Source of the DNA: Sipunculus nudus
Lineage: Eukaryota > Annelida > Sipuncula > Golfingiida > Sipunculidae
Direction of reading: 5' to 3'
Length of the DNA: 64,000 nucleotides
Assembly: GCA_026874595.1 (NCBI GenBank)
Contig: CM049310.1
Span: 37,773,558 to 37,837,557, forward strand
Every line of letters begins with the position of its first letter. Positions within the stretch are counted from its first letter, which is position 1. Of this stretch, positions 30,585 through 43,400 are shown one piece after another. The translations under genes and the position numbers were made by a program. The notes under the pieces are model-generated. The model saw only the letters and a list, made by a program, of their open reading frames with translations, made no database searches and was not told the DNA's origin.

Positions 30585-30711
30585 CAGTCACCTGTTGTGG
30601 TCCCAAAGGCGACCTGTACCACAATTATTCGACTAATAAGTACATAATAAAGTTTGTCTGCCTGGCCAGAGTTTGGCCCAATCGACGTATTATGTCATCA
30701 GCTGGTATATA
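30585..30711 (+). other. possible exon, unidentified
   Basis: A strong acceptor (GTTTCTTTTTGCAG) at about 30,588 opens a frame reading TCCGPKGDLYHNYSTNK, then FVCLARVWPNRR, to a stop at 30,710-30,712. It would be a short terminal exon. No partner exon was found, so this may be chance. Confidence 0.22.
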
Positions 30712-31480
30712 AGAAACTGCAGTGCATTTATTGCATAATCTGGGCAGTTAAGAAAATGTTTAGCTGTCATTAAAAGCGACTTAGCACTCGTTGATTAATT
30801 TATATATGTGAAATATAAACCAGTAGCCGAAACATGGAAGAGCAGATTCCACTGGCAGGCAGAGGTTCTTAATCGTGTTTCAGATTGCTGTCAGGTACCC
30901 AGGCGAATATACTTCTCTACTTTAAGATTATTTATAAAACATAGGTACTTGTTACCTACTACAGTGCTGTGAGAGTGGTAGACTCAAAACGGCAATGTGG
31001 CAACTTTACATATACCAATACCTGAGAAAATATACTGTATCATCGACTCGTACATTTTTGTTCCAATTCTTCTACATTTTTGGAATAAGTCGATTCGTTT
31101 ACGAAAAAAAAAAATTTTTTCTGATCATATTTTGAACAGAAATTCATTGCCCATATTGTGATGTTGTTAATAATTGAAGTACGATGTCAGTAGTACAATA
31201 CAGTTTTATAGAAAGGGAAACATATATTATTTGGAAACCACTTTTGGTTTGCTTCGAGAACATGGTCAACATCCGGTAACACATGCATCAACATAATCAC
31301 ATACGCTATATTCAATGCACAAGAGAGTGACAAACTCTAAAAATATCTTACATTTCATCAATATTATTATTAAACAAATAAAAACAGCCATATATTAGCC
31401 AGGACATTAAAATTCATCAGAAGATTAGCCTGCTATGCAAACCAAAACGAATATTTGTAGAAAAACCGGACCCAGTTTTT
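30712..31480. other. intergenic stretch
   Basis: Nothing recognised. Confidence 0.35.
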
Positions 31481-31806
31481 TAAGGGGATATTGACGATGG
31501 AATGGCTGAAACGTTTAATTGAATAAAACATAAATGATACTCCATAAATGATGATGAAGTTGACTGTATTGATAAGTTTATTGGCCTATTGATGAGGATG
31601 ACCAATAAGATAACATCGGTTATAATTATGAGGTTACCATACAAATGACCATATTTCTGAGAATGATGTACCGATATTGGTGATGAGGTAACTATTGTAA
31701 TGGTCATGATTCGTGCATGTCAAAATGATCTTTTGATTATATTGATGATGTGACTATATTGATGATGGGACAATAGTAATGTTGACGACGATGATATATA
31801 TATCAA
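31481..31806 (+). repeat. degenerate ATTGATGATG-type repeat
   Basis: Variants of TATTGATGATGTGACTA recur at irregular spacing across about 320 bases. Open frames on the minus strand derive from it. Confidence 0.6.
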
Positions 31807-34189
31807 TTACTCAATTTAACCTTCATCTTCCTCTTTGGAACACTACCTCCTCACACATTATTTTTCTTTAGAAGTAAGCTGATGCTACATTTTTTGCAAA
31901 CTTTGATAAACCATTTTTAAGGCAAGTAAAACATCACGGCCATACTGACTGCAAACTGCACGTTACCTATAGCAGTCTTGTAAATTGAAATGTCTGGCAA
32001 ATAGACTTTCAGACTGTGAGGTAAACTGTTATACGAACTGTAGATTATTAGTTCTTTAAAATGCAGTTGAAATGCTGTCATTTCGGGAATTCATAAGGAT
32101 ATTGTATTGTGAACTACAGCTAATACATTTATTGAACAAAACGTAAAGGATCTAGGCCTCGGTAAGAATGTAATGCAGGGCTATCTCGATTCAAGCCCAA
32201 AACAAGCCATCTTTAATAAAAAAAACTATTATTTGCTGTTAATCTGATATGTTCTTTTTAAGGGATAATGGACACATAATATTACACGTAATATCGTATT
32301 ATTAGGCCAAACAATAAAAGGTATAGTTCTCAGGCACCGCCCGCGCCAATTATTACCTACCGCATCGAAACTATTGTTTTTGATTTTGATCTTTCAAGAA
32401 GATAAAATAACACAATGTTGATAAGATTTTCCTTGTAATGTTGTGCTCTATATGTTTAGCCATAACATTCTGTTATCTCCGATGCTTTTCCCTGATTATA
32501 TGATAAATTTATCGAAACATAAAAAAAGGTCAAAAGTAAAATTTTGCCCGTCCGCATTGATTTCTGAAAATAGTGCCTGATAATTATATCTTTTTTATTA
32601 CCTTATATGAATTTACGGGGTTCCACCACGAAGGATTTTTCCGTTGTCCAAAAAAATTGTATTATTTAGAATCCAGCCACCTCAGTGTATCATGTAGCCT
32701 TTCTAAAAAAAGAGCCTCCTTCGTGTATCATGTAGCTGTTCAGGTTTCATGACCGCGTGCAGATGGTAAAATTGCTTTAACAGAACACGGATTGCTGATA
32801 AGTATACTGCTTAATTCATTTGTAAGTCCTTTTCCTCCCGACTTAGAATAGGGTCAGTTTGACATGCGTATTCAAGCGTATTCAACCTGGTATGCTCTGA
32901 TATGTGACATTTACATCCGACAATAATCCACGTAAAATGTTGTCTGTCGCCAAAACGTTAATACTATATAACGTTTAAGATTATCTGGGAAGCAGTGTTC
33001 GGTAATATTAGAGGACATAAAAGTGATTATGATAATTTTGCGTGATTTAAGTGTCTGAGAGTTAGCATTCTCTCTACTAATGTTGTACTCTGACAAGTTT
33101 GTAAGATTGGTGATCGCCTTTAATCCTTATGGACGAATCCAGAAGATTTGGTTCCCTCATGCAAATATAGGCATGACATGTAAGATAAAAGGAGGGTTTA
33201 TAGAGAGATTAGATTCTGTATGAACACATCCACATAGAAATTCATAAAACAGTCACCCGTCATTTTGTCCCATAATTGCTCACCTAGTGACGGAAAAAAC
33301 AAACTACTCTTGTGCCTGACCTCTGAGCAAGACCGGCGTCAGAATAAGGTTCGCTTTATTTTTAAAGACATTGTTTTGTCTAGGCCACTTAATAAGGCTG
33401 GTGACTATAATGAAAAAAAAATAGAGTCATATATCAGGAAATAATAATCATTTAAGTAATATGAGTTAACTGCTGTGATTTAGTTTCCATATTGCTAACC
33501 ACGTGACGCAACTTCGGAATATATTCTAATATGCATTTTATAACTGACCTGAAAAAAAAAATAATAATAATAAATTGAATACCTGGTTAAATATTTTGTT
33601 AACTTTGCTTTAAATGTCTACTTCACTTTTCCTCTAACTCATTCTTTACTCAACTTAAATATACCGATGTGTACTTAGCTGAAATTGTAATTAATAATAA
33701 TAATAATAATAACATCAACACCAACAACAATAAAGACAATAGTAATTCATGTCAGTTGAAGTGAAAAAAAAGAGAAAAAAGAGAGAGAATAGGCAACACA
33801 AAGAATTAATAACTAATTAAATAATAAACAAACAAACAACTGACAAACACTCACCTGGAATAAAATGTAGTACAAGTCTGTTCGGTGTACATTTTATAAA
33901 TATTAAAGGTATTCTTCTTCTTGTGTTCATACTCAATTTAAATAGAATTAAATATGATCCTGAATGACAATTGTGCATTTACTATTCATTATATATCATC
34001 TTAAGCAAAACACAACATGTAAGTTAAAAATATTGTACGCTCATAATGTTAATTCTGCCATCTGTTCAAAGTGTGTTATTCAACCATAAAAATTCTGTCG
34101 AACATTGAATGACGGATAAACAAAAATTGCTAATTTTGATATATGAGTTGGATTTTCTGAATTTAATATTTCTTTAAAATTAATTTTAT
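31807..34189. other. AT-rich intergenic stretch
   Basis: Short AAT-trinucleotide runs at about 33,560-33,575 and 33,692-33,712, and A-rich/GA-rich simple sequence at 33,760-33,800. No exon recognised. Confidence 0.4.
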
Positions 34190-36175
34190 TGGTTTAATAC
34201 TTTTTAGCTCCCAAATATTTTTTCCTAAGTTCTGCATACATTGGACATTCTAATATGAAATGGATCTCATCCTCTGTAATGTTGTATCCGTGATTTAAGC
34301 AGTACATACATATTCTTTCTTCTATGTTAAGATTTTGATGTCTGCCTGTTTCTATGGCTAATTTGTGATTAGAGCATCTAAGTTTAGCTAATGCACATCT
34401 GTGATTTTTATTTGGAACACAGACAAGATATTTTTATAACGTTAACATAGATTTAAAAACACCATATGAGTACAATTTATTACAGGAGTTAATGTCATTT
34501 TGCCAATCTTCAACTTCCATATCTGTGAGTCTCTGTCTAATACCAGAAAAAAAACATGATCTCATCTCCTATATGTTGTGCCATCCATACATAGCCATAA
34601 CCTGCTTGAAATAATAATGATCTTACACCACTGACCCAGTTATTTTTTCCATTATTATCTAAATCAAATAAACATGAATATATATGTTTTGGGAATCTGT
34701 TTGTATCCATATGTAATAGTCTTATCCAGTATTCCAGGCATTTCAAAGAGTATTTAACAAATAGTGGTAATCTACCACATTCTCATAAGGCAGCTGCATT
34801 AGGTGTACTTGCACTTACTTTAAGAATATACTTGCAAAATTTATACTGTACTCTTTCTAAAATCATATATTTTGAATAACCCCACAATTCACAGCCATAT
34901 AATAATATAGGTATCACCATGCTATCAAAAAGATAAAAAGTTGTTTAACATTTAAATTAGCACATTTCCTATAGAAAGCTTTTATAACACATAATGCTTT
35001 GTTAGCTTGCATAATTTGTTGCTGATGTGTTTTTGTCCATGACAATTTTGTTGTGAGGAAAATACCAAGATATTTGTAATTATTTACCACTTCTAACTTT
35101 TTGCCTTGGAAATACCAGTTTTCATTCTTTCGTAGTGGGCCGCCTCTTCTGAACACCATGACTTTTGTTTTTTCCAAATTCACTTTCATACAATATTTAA
35201 CACAAAATTGCTGAAGCTTCTCTATCTGCTTTTGTAGTCTGCCGACAGTATCTCCAAAATTCACGACATCATCAGCAAACATTAAAGTAGTTATATTTGG
35301 AAGGTTCTCATTAACATATACACCTTTACAGTCAGAACTGTCTAATATTTGTATATATTCATTGATAAATAGAGAAAAAAGTAAAGGACTGACCATACAG
35401 CCATGTCTCATCCCTACTGAACATTGAAAGTACTCTGTAAGCCCACCTTCCGATAATACACATGACTTCATATTTGTATATAATGATTGCAAAGCCCTTA
35501 AAATATTTCCATTAATACCATGCTTTATCAATACATTCCATAATATATTATGTTGCACTGAATCGAAAGCCTTAGAAAAATCGACATACAAACAATAAAA
35601 TCTGCCTCTTTGTTTTGTTATATATTTTTGGACCATGGCTTGTAAAATAAAAATATTATCGACAGTACAGTACCCTTTCCTATACCCTGCTTGTGCTTCT
35701 GACATCAAATTATTACTCTCAACATAATCTACTAATCTACTGTATAAGATTTTTGTCAAAATTTTCCCAGTTATATTTAGTAATGAAATACCTCTATAGT
35801 TACCTGGATTATTAATTGAACCTTTCTTGTGGAGAGGAATTATAATAGCTTTACACCACTCATCAGGAAAAACTCCAGAATGTAAAATTTTGTTAAACAA
35901 AGATACCAATAAAGGCTGCAGAACTGGATAGTATGATTGTATAATTTCCAAAGATATTCCATATGGACCTGGTGATTTCCCTTTTTGCATCTCATTCAAC
36001 GCTTGTATTATTTCATCTGTAAGTATAGGTTTGTTGAAAGTAGGTTTTGCAAAGTGTTCAATGTTTATGGTAATGTCATCATTTTGTAATTGGTGATCAT
36101 TTTCAGTTTCATTTACACTGCTCATAAACAGATCTTTGAAGTAATCGAACCATTGCTTAGCATAAACTTAACGGA
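34190..36175 (-). mobile_element. 5'-truncated LINE (reverse transcriptase to C-terminus)
   Basis: About 2 kb on the minus strand. It starts abruptly near 36,170 within ORF2, upstream of the reverse transcriptase, and ends beyond a C-terminal CCHC-like segment (ICMYC...EDEIHFILECPMY, about 34,225-34,320). The first 403 residues are still open, and later frames carry stops and shifts. The C-terminal EDEIHFI...CP motif matches the LINE at 6092-10,720, so both belong to related groups, but the reverse transcriptases differ clearly. The exact 3' end and target-site duplications were not found. Confidence 0.75.
34914..36125 (-). pseudogene. LINE reverse transcriptase fragment, 403 codons open
   Basis: Domains in order: GKSPGPYGI (residues about 48-57; normally GKSPGPDGI, so one conserved Asp is lost), NYRGISLLN (about 109-117), EAQAGYRKGYCTVDNIF (about 143-159), catalytic motif A YVDFSKAFDSV (Asp182), RHGCMVSPLLFSLFINEY (about 240-257), motif C FADD (283-286) and CMKVNLEKTKVMVF, NYKYLGIFL. 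The reading frame also continues upstream of the first Met (KQWFDYFKDLF), so that Met is not the original start. Both catalytic aspartate motifs are present, but the protein lacks its endonuclease and C-terminus. Confidence 0.75.
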
Positions 36176-36830
36176 TTCACTAAAAAAATCATACCTGGAA
36201 GTAACCAGCAACTGAGCAAAGTTTTTCGTCTCTCAGTGTTAGTAGTTCTATGTATGCCCAGCTTTGTAATCCGACGTTTTAACGTAAACAGAAAAGGGAG
36301 AATCCATTAAGAGAGGGGGAGGTAAGGATGCCGGAAAAATCAATGAACAACTTCATTCAAGTGTTAAATAACTTACCCAACGTTTCTACAAATTAAAAAT
36401 TTTCTAAATAATGACAGGCATGAGAATAACTAGTTAACAAATATATTTAATTTTTTTACACACTATATATATATATATCCCACCCTACCCAGAGCTACTT
36501 CAAGAACTTCCAGAACGGACGATTTGTCCGTTGAAACGGGTATCCGCCCCTGAGGGGGTCATATCTGAGATCCAAGTGCGGGGCAAAACAATCGATGAAA
36601 ACTTATTTTTCCTATATCGATTGGTTCTTTACGTCCACATTAAAAACGAATAAATGTTATTGTTATTTTTTATCCTTTTTTTTATTAATAAGCCTATCAC
36701 ATGTATGATTATAAATTCATGTTAATAATTGTTAACGTTATTTCGTCATTTTGGTCTTTTTCAAATGTCGTCTTTTTGTTTTGCCATTAAATATCAATAA
36801 ACAGTCAAAAGGAAGCTAAAGGAACATATT
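36176..36830. other. intergenic stretch
   Basis: A small hairpin AACGGAC/GTCCGTT at about 36,513-36,531 and a short TA run at about 36,465-36,478. No gene seen. Confidence 0.35.
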
Positions 36831-37400
36831 CTCTTTTAAAATCACTCAAAATTTTATTTACGTTACAGTTTAAGTGTTGTATCACCGCCATTTGTATTTT
36901 AAAGACCAAGTACCGCCACCGCAGGCTGTTTTTTGGGGTTTCATAGTCTCCATCTTGGATTTTGACGCCAAAACAAAGATTCCCCACGTAAGATGTAGTA
37001 ACACCCGCTTCATTCATAATCTACACGCCACCGTTTTCCGTTTCTAGTAATTAAATTTTAATTACAACGGGTAAACGCTTCATTTGCATCCATTCTATGA
37101 TTTTTTTTAAATAATTGCAGACGCCATCTTGGATTTAGGCGCAAAAATAACGTTTTCTCACGGAAGGACGGTAGCACTCGCTTCTTGGCATGGTCTATGG
37201 GCAACTCTCTACCATTTCATGAAATAAAATTGTAACCTAATTGAGTAGTTTACATCCATTCAATGTTTTTTTAAAATTATTTACGGGCGCAAAATTTGAT
37301 TTTTGCCACCCAAAAAAAAAATGCAAAAAAAAGGGTGACAAGATGGCATCGCCTTGATTCATGACCTATGGACCACCCTTTATCATATTATGAATACAAT
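36831..37400 (+). repeat. three-copy tandem repeat, about 170 bp
   Basis: CCATCTTGGATTT recurs near 36,951 and 37,126, with a decayed third copy near 37,291. Each is followed by GCGCC/AAAA-type sequence, a GTAGCACYCGCTTC-like block, CATGGTCTATGG-like sequence and TTTNCATCCATTC. Confidence 0.65.
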
Positions 37401-37847
37401 TATAATCATACCCAACGTCACACCAATGCCTGGTATCTGCTTGACTAACATCTTTGGCCGCCTTTGATGTAAAGCCCAACCAGGCACCACCGCTCAGGCG
37501 GGATGTCATGACCTGTGACCGTCCATGCATGTGACACCTAGCAACGCAGATACACAGCCATACTCGCTCCCGGGCCCTTTGAGAGAATAACGCCGCCCGA
37601 AGTAAGGATGATCATTTTCTGGGCAATTATGGTATTTGTCTTGACGACGGTCTTTGGTGTGTCCGTGAGCGGGGTGATTTTAACTTTTGGGCGCACAAAA
37701 AATGTCCATTGCGCTGAATAGCGGTGTGTCCGTCCAAGAGGGGTTCTTTAAATAAGAAAAGGTCTAGTCGTCCCAAAGACAGTTTGTACAGGGGAAGTCT
37801 CCCCAGAGGAGTGTCCGCAGCCCGAAGTTTCTCTGTATATATGTGTT

Positions 37848-37850
<3 letters not shown>
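37401..37850. other. GC-richer intergenic stretch
   Basis: No exon seen. It leads into a TA microsatellite. Short frames on both strands across the TA run are artefacts. Confidence 0.35.

Positions 37851-37906
<56 letters not shown>
37851..37906. repeat. (TA)n microsatellite
   Basis: About 55 bases of pure TA. Confidence 0.93.
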
Positions 37907-37908
<2 letters not shown>

Positions 37909-37990
37909 GAACGCCTGTATTACGGTCACCATCGGGACTGGAAGAAAGTGGCCTTAATACAGGAGTGGCCGTTATACAGGACTTGACCAG
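37907..37990 (+). repeat. dispersed repeat (GTGGCCGTTATACAGG type), copy 1
   Basis: Two internal copies of a GTGGCC-TTAATACAGG-like word in GTGGCCTTAATACAGGAG followed by TGGCCGTTATACAGGA. A diverged copy lies at about 38,745-38,860 (AACTGGACGTAATACGGA, then GTGACCGTAATTAAC). Confidence 0.5.
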
Positions 37991-38739
37991 GATAGGGGGG
38001 TTGAAATGTAACACGAAACCAAGTTCAAATCTTCTTTACGATCAACAAAATAAACGTTTATACAGAGTATTAGTATAACTACTGTCATCATTAAAAAAAT
38101 AAAATATTTCTGCTAGGTGTCGGCTGCTTTTCCCGTCACTCTTCCTGATCAGATCAACCTTTTTTTGAGAGCAAGTTCGTGTCTTTTCTTGGTCGCGATA
38201 ATGGTCAAAGTGATCGGGACAGTGTTTGCGTAACATTTTATACATGTAACAATATTTATTTTGCATTCATAATTATTCATGTATGAGTAAATTTGTGATG
38301 TTTGTCGCACTTTTTTTTCGTTGAATGTACGTGTTCACAAGGATATTAAAGAAAGTTTAAAGATGCACAGTTAGCCTAACTTTTTTTCTGATGACATAAT
38401 CATCGGGACCCGTTGGTTGTCATTCCTTATTTAAAGACAAACACTCTGATTAGGATCCGGCTCGCACGACTGATTCCCAAACATACACGCAGGTTGGAAC
38501 ATATGCCTTACTATTGTGCATACTAATGAGGCTGAGTGGGGTAGCACGACGCTGGCTACGTTTCAAGCAACTCAGTCACGGTCGAGTGGTTACCATTATC
38601 CAGCACACATTAACAGACAGGAATATGTGAGAGCGGACACTTGTGTAATGACATTGAGGTCAGAAGTGGCGGCTCGATTTGTTGACCCCATGTCACGGTC
38701 ACTGCCCCTGACCGTAACTGAGGCGTTTCCCGGCCTGCG

Positions 38740-38875
38740 GGACCGAGAGAACTGGACGTAATACGGAATAGAGGAGTGACCGTAATTAACAACAAAATGA
38801 TTATGAAATATAACGGTCGAAAATTCGGGACCGAAAAATCTGACCGTTATATACATATTGACCGTTATCATCTCA
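38740..38875 (+). repeat. dispersed repeat (GTGACCGTTA type), copy 2
   Basis: Contains GGAGTGACCGTAATTAAC, TGACCGTTATATAC and TTGACCGTTATC, sharing words and order with 37,907-37,990. Confidence 0.45.
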
Positions 38876-40500
38876 CATGTTTTAATTACAATAAGAAATA
38901 TCAGTTGTACAAGATGAATAAATATAAAACAACATATTTGCAGGATCCAACCTGAAAATGTAGGAAATCTAGAATTATCAATAAACAACAAACGCTGCGG
39001 CCCCCATCGAACACGCCCCTTTTAACGGTCATCATCAAAACCCTTTAAAAATTCCGATTCATTTACCTTTTCAAAAAGAATGATGTAATTTCTGGCTTCC
39101 TCTGTGTATATAAGTGATTTAAGGGTTATTCTTGTTATGAAAAGTTCTTATAAGGCCTCCGTGAAGGATGTATGAACTCATTTATTAGCAACATGTTTGT
39201 TAACACAGCAATATTAGAAAACGGGAAAAACATGCAACCTAAGTGGGTAGCATGCATGTATGCGAAGTTAGAAAGATCATTTTTTGCAAAAAGCCATATG
39301 CAAAGCTGTTGCTTACCTGACTTGCTGCCAGATACCCTTGTTGAATTAGTTTATATTTTTGCGGCCTCCACAAATTATAAACATGTGGAAATAAATAAAA
39401 CATGCAGCCTGTGTGTTGTAAAATCCACGTTTTCTGGCCTGCTTTTATAAAAGCTCCAGGGGGTTATCTTTAGTGTAAAAAGGTAAGGTTAGGTGATTTT
39501 GCCCCCTAAACCATTTATTCCAACATTGATAGTAAGTGATTGGCTAATCATGAATGGAGATGTGGGGTTACGTGGGCAGGCTGAATAACTTTGCCCAAGG
39601 CGGGTCCATCTCGGTCTCAGACATGGCGGCACCTTGAAAAATCCATAAGATAAGGCACAAAAAAACACATGAATAACGACGCCGCCAAAATATGGTAGCT
39701 CACTTAAAAGACAAGACTCATGGTTTTATTATGTTCTTGATCACTGGTATGAGATAGCTGATACCGTATACCATACAGTTTGCTCTTAAATTATACATCC
39801 AATACTTCCGTTAGGTGGCAGCACAAGTTTTTTTTTTTACAAGAAAACATTACAATAATTATGTTTTATCAGTATGTGACAAAATTATAATGACCTAATT
39901 CAGGACCTATCGACAGGAACAATCTGCCAGCTGAAATACGAACTGTAACTTTACTTACGTATTTTAGAGAGAGTAAGAGCATTTCTATGACTTGATATCG
40001 GGCATGTATTCTAGGGGATGTAACATAAATTTTCTCATGTTTTATAAACATAAAAATTGTTAACGTAATATTTTAACTTCTTGATTTGTATATATGCTTT
40101 GCATATGAATTTTCATAATGATTCAGCTGAAATCCTTGCACTCTATCATGTAGGACATTTTATATTTTATTCATGCATAATATATACATTTTAGTCGTTA
40201 TTTCTTGTCATTGTCTATTTGTATATTCAACGAACCAATGCAATTGCTTAAATGTATGTGTTACTGAAACCTGACTCTATTGAAACAAAGAATTATGCTA
40301 AACTTGTAATAAAAAAAATACATAGTAAATCACTTGTCAAGTTACTTTCTGACCATGAAATAATTTCAGATAAATTTAATGTTACTTTTCAGACAGTTTG
40401 ATCATTTATCCATTTCTCAGCAGCTGCTTGTTTCCATATTTATTTTACACAACGGCACTAAAAGAATAAATATATCTCTTCAATGCTGTTACAAAACGAG
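38876..40500. other. intergenic stretch
   Basis: No exon recognised. The 92-residue frame at 39,172-39,450 has no known motif or flanking splice support. Confidence 0.35.
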
Positions 40501-40507
40501 ATGCCAT

Positions 40508-40640
40508 GAGTATCAGCTGACCAGGGTACGGGTTGACCGGTAGTATGAGCTGACCAGGTTACGGGTTGACCGGTAGTATGAGCTGACCAGGGTACGGGTT
40601 GACCGGTAGTACGAGCTGACTAGGGCACGGGTTGACGGGT
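40508..40640 (+). repeat. 33-bp tandem repeat, four copies
   Basis: The unit is close to AGCTGACCAGGGTACGGG plus TTGACCGGTAGTATG. AGCTGAC recurs at 40515, 40548, 40581 and 40614, exactly 33 apart. Because 33 is a multiple of three, the minus strand stays open as a Pro-Val-Asn-Pro-rich frame. Confidence 0.85.
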
Positions 40641-41344
40641 ACCTGTAAACATGTGGATTCTGGCTTCTTCAGATATGCCGAAGATCTGAGGTGGTTGTAT
40701 ATGGTTTGCAATAATTTATTGAAACAGCCTTTCGTTACTGGTTTACCTCTCAATTTATATATAGAAAAATTCCGTACATTTTTCCAAAATTAAAATATTA
40801 AGGGGTGTCTTTATCATCCCTTATTTATCCATACAGGCTTTGCTAACGTAATTCTGTAAAGTGATCACCTATGGTAATATCTAGGTTTATGTATTGGCTT
40901 GCCTTTTATATCTGTTACTATTTTATGAATATGTTTTTGAATACTATTTTAAATCACAATGCTGCCCAAGTGGAGTTACGCATATCAGAGCCAGCAAGGA
41001 TTATGTCCCCACTCGGCTTGCCATAATAAAATAATTGAATGAATCTCTTGTTAAAAAATGATTCCATAATGGAAAGTTTCGCTTCATTTTGTTTCCGTGT
41101 CCTTCTAACAGAGAAAATACGAGGATATAAGCCCCATTTACACACGTTTTCTCGAACGCTCTACATTGTTTAGCGCACGCCAAGTCCCTCGCACGCGCAA
41201 GATTTCGAAGATTTTCGGTCTGGAGCGCGCTACATTTTGACCACCGGTTTGAGTCGATTCAACATTCTAGCGGTCTACATTTATGCTTCGAACGTGGGTA
41301 AACTACGGAAGCGTATTGCTGCCACCTGGTAAAAGAAAAATGAA
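40641..41344. other. intergenic stretch
   Basis: GC-richer patch at 41,140-41,300 with GCGCACGCC and GGAGCGCGC words. No gene recognised. Confidence 0.35.
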
Positions 41345-41528
41345 TTATTTATCTCGTACGGACGACATACTATCTCGTACGTACGACATGTTATCTCGTA
41401 CGTGCGACATACTATCTCGTACGTACGACATACTATCTCGTACGTACGACATATTATATCGTCCGTCCGACATATTATCTCGTACGTAGGACTTATTATC
41501 TCTTACGTACGACATAATAAATCTTACG
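41345..41528. repeat. 21-bp palindromic tandem repeat
   Basis: About eight copies of ATCTCGTACGTACGACATACT. ATCTCGTA recurs at 41351, 41372, 41393 and 41414. Each unit contains the self-complementary CGTACGTACG. Open frames on both strands (LSRTYDI and SYVRDNM repeats) follow from the period of 21. Confidence 0.88.
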
Positions 41529-42112
41529 GATCTTATTCTTAGATTAAACAACATGCCAACAGATATATATAAGCAATATGTATATGTTAAATAATGTACG
41601 TTTTCACATTAAATATATTTGCAACATCTCCACCTCCTTGCAAACCGCTGGATTACCGTTAAAACCAACACATACTCGCATATAATTATTTATTTATAGT
41701 ATATATTTAAATGCTATTCGGTTCAAATGTTTTTTTGTGTGTGCCCAGGTTTCTGTTATATTTCAAGCAAGCAAATATTCATCAAATCGTTGTCTGATAG
41801 TCATACACATAACTCTCATTTTAAGACAGGTGATTAAATAATGTTAACAGTATATGATGTTATAATAGTGAGCCTGTCATAATGTTAATAAGAAACAAAT
41901 CTTGCTTCTGCCAAACTGAAACTACTTTTTGGATAAAGAAGGGTTCGGACAAGAGTTAAAGCTCCCAAATAGCCTGATTTTAAGTAATTGAGAATGGATA
42001 TTTGTGGGGCAGGTTTCTAATATTCTAAACTGATCTTTCTAAGAACTAGATTGATACATAACGCAACGTGTAGTTGATCTTTTAAACTATTTATTGAATA
42101 TACAGCCATTGA
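41529..42112. other. AT-rich intergenic stretch
   Basis: Nothing recognised. Confidence 0.4.
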
Positions 42113-42600
42113 TATGATTGGTGGGTAGCTGAACAGACAACAATCCATATAATGGGGTACGTAATTTTTTTTGTTTTGAACTAAATAATAAAAAAAAAAT
42201 ATTAAAATCTATCACTCAACAATCCATTTAATGGGGTACATATACTTTTTAAAAACTAAATTATAAAAAAAATATTTAAAACTTTCACTCCTAGACGTGC
42301 GGTTAATATGTGACAGAAGAATACGGAATTATAAAATTAGTCATAACCTCATTGTCAGGCTAAAGTGGTGGTAAAATCTACACCTCAGATTTGTCTCATT
42401 TGCGGATTGGTATAAGATCTTGATATGATTGATATGATTGGTGGGTAGCTGAACAGACAACAATCCATTTAATGGGGTACGTAAATTTTTTTTATTTTGA
42501 ACTAAATTATAAAAAAATATTAAAATCTATCTCATTTGCGGATTGGTATAAGATCTTGATATGATTGATATGATTGGGCGGTAGCTCCAATTTAGATTTT
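42113..42600 (+). repeat. interspersed tandem duplications
   Basis: A block GATATGATTGGTGGGTAGCT, then GAACAGACAACAATCCAT and AATGGGGTACGTAA with a poly(A/T)-rich end, occurs at about 42,113-42,215 and 42,425-42,530; its second half also occurs at about 42,217-42,290. A second block (TCATTTGCGGATTGGTATAA plus GATCTTGATATGATTGATAT) occurs at about 42,398-42,440 and 42,533-42,580. The copies are nearly identical, so duplication is recent. Confidence 0.75.
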
Positions 42601-43270
42601 GACCCATGTGGAATGAATTCACGTTTTGCACAATTCTTCTCCCAGAAGCTGGACTATAAAGTGCGGCCCTCTTTACATTGTAAGCCCACTGACGCTGGCG
42701 GAGACTATTGTCAAGGATCAATGGCCTTGCACTGAGGCGGAATGCACTTGACGCGGATCACTGCGTTGGCACCCCTGTAAAGATCGCCTCTTTGGCAGTG
42801 ACCTATTCAAACCCATCACAGTTTCAATTTAGGTTTCACATCAACCACGTCAACCTCAGCCGAACTGAGTCACAGCGGATGAAGGATATCTTTTTAAATC
42901 GGTAAAAGTCTTAAATATTCTTAAGAGGATAAGGTTTTAAATGTGTGGTCGTGATTTTTTTTCTTTATTTGGAAATAACAGGTAATTGTGCACTTACTTG
43001 ACACGCTCGGAAGGAGCGCGGATGACGCCATGAAGTTAAGACCCCTTTACACAGCTCGGAGATCGTTGGGAGACCATTGAGCGATCAAACGTTATCTCAA
43101 CGATATCCTTAGCCTCGAAAAAGCTGCTTCTATGTAACTGTTTGGGAGATCCTTGTGCGCTCGTTGTGTAATGAAAAATATTCAAATTCGGCAACTTTAA
43201 TGTTAATATGTATAGATCTTTGATCTGCCTTGGCGGTCATTGAGCGCTCATTGAAACATCTTTGAACGAC
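42601..43270. other. intergenic stretch
   Basis: GC-richer at 42,600-42,900 with open frames on both strands but no recognised domain. Words like GACCATTGAGCG recur at 43,070, 43,225 and 43,260. Confidence 0.35.
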
Positions 43271-43274
43271 CATT

Positions 43275-43400
43275 GAGAGTTCAGGGGCGGATCCAGGATT
43301 GGAAAAGGAGGGGTCCTACCTAGAAGGACTAGTGAAAACCCTGACCAGGTCCGGAAAAGAGGTGGGGGTCCAGGCTTAGAATTTAACTCGGGCGAGAAAA
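43275..43400 (+). repeat. dispersed G-rich repeat (GGGGCGGATCCAGGATT type)
   Basis: AGGGGCGGATCCAGGATTGG, then CAGGTCCGGAAAAGAGGTGG. Similar words lie at about 2,930-2,965 and 49,535-49,665. Confidence 0.45.

Noticed and set aside
37627-38014. Frames spanning the TA run on both strands
   Set aside because: The central Tyr-Ile block is the microsatellite; the flanks lack motifs.
38516-38761. An 81-codon plus-strand frame
   Set aside because: GC-rich but overlapped by minus-strand frames and partly by a dispersed repeat; no motif or splice sites.
41345-41528. CRISPR-like array
   Set aside because: The 21-bp units are directly contiguous with no spacers, and the window is animal DNA.
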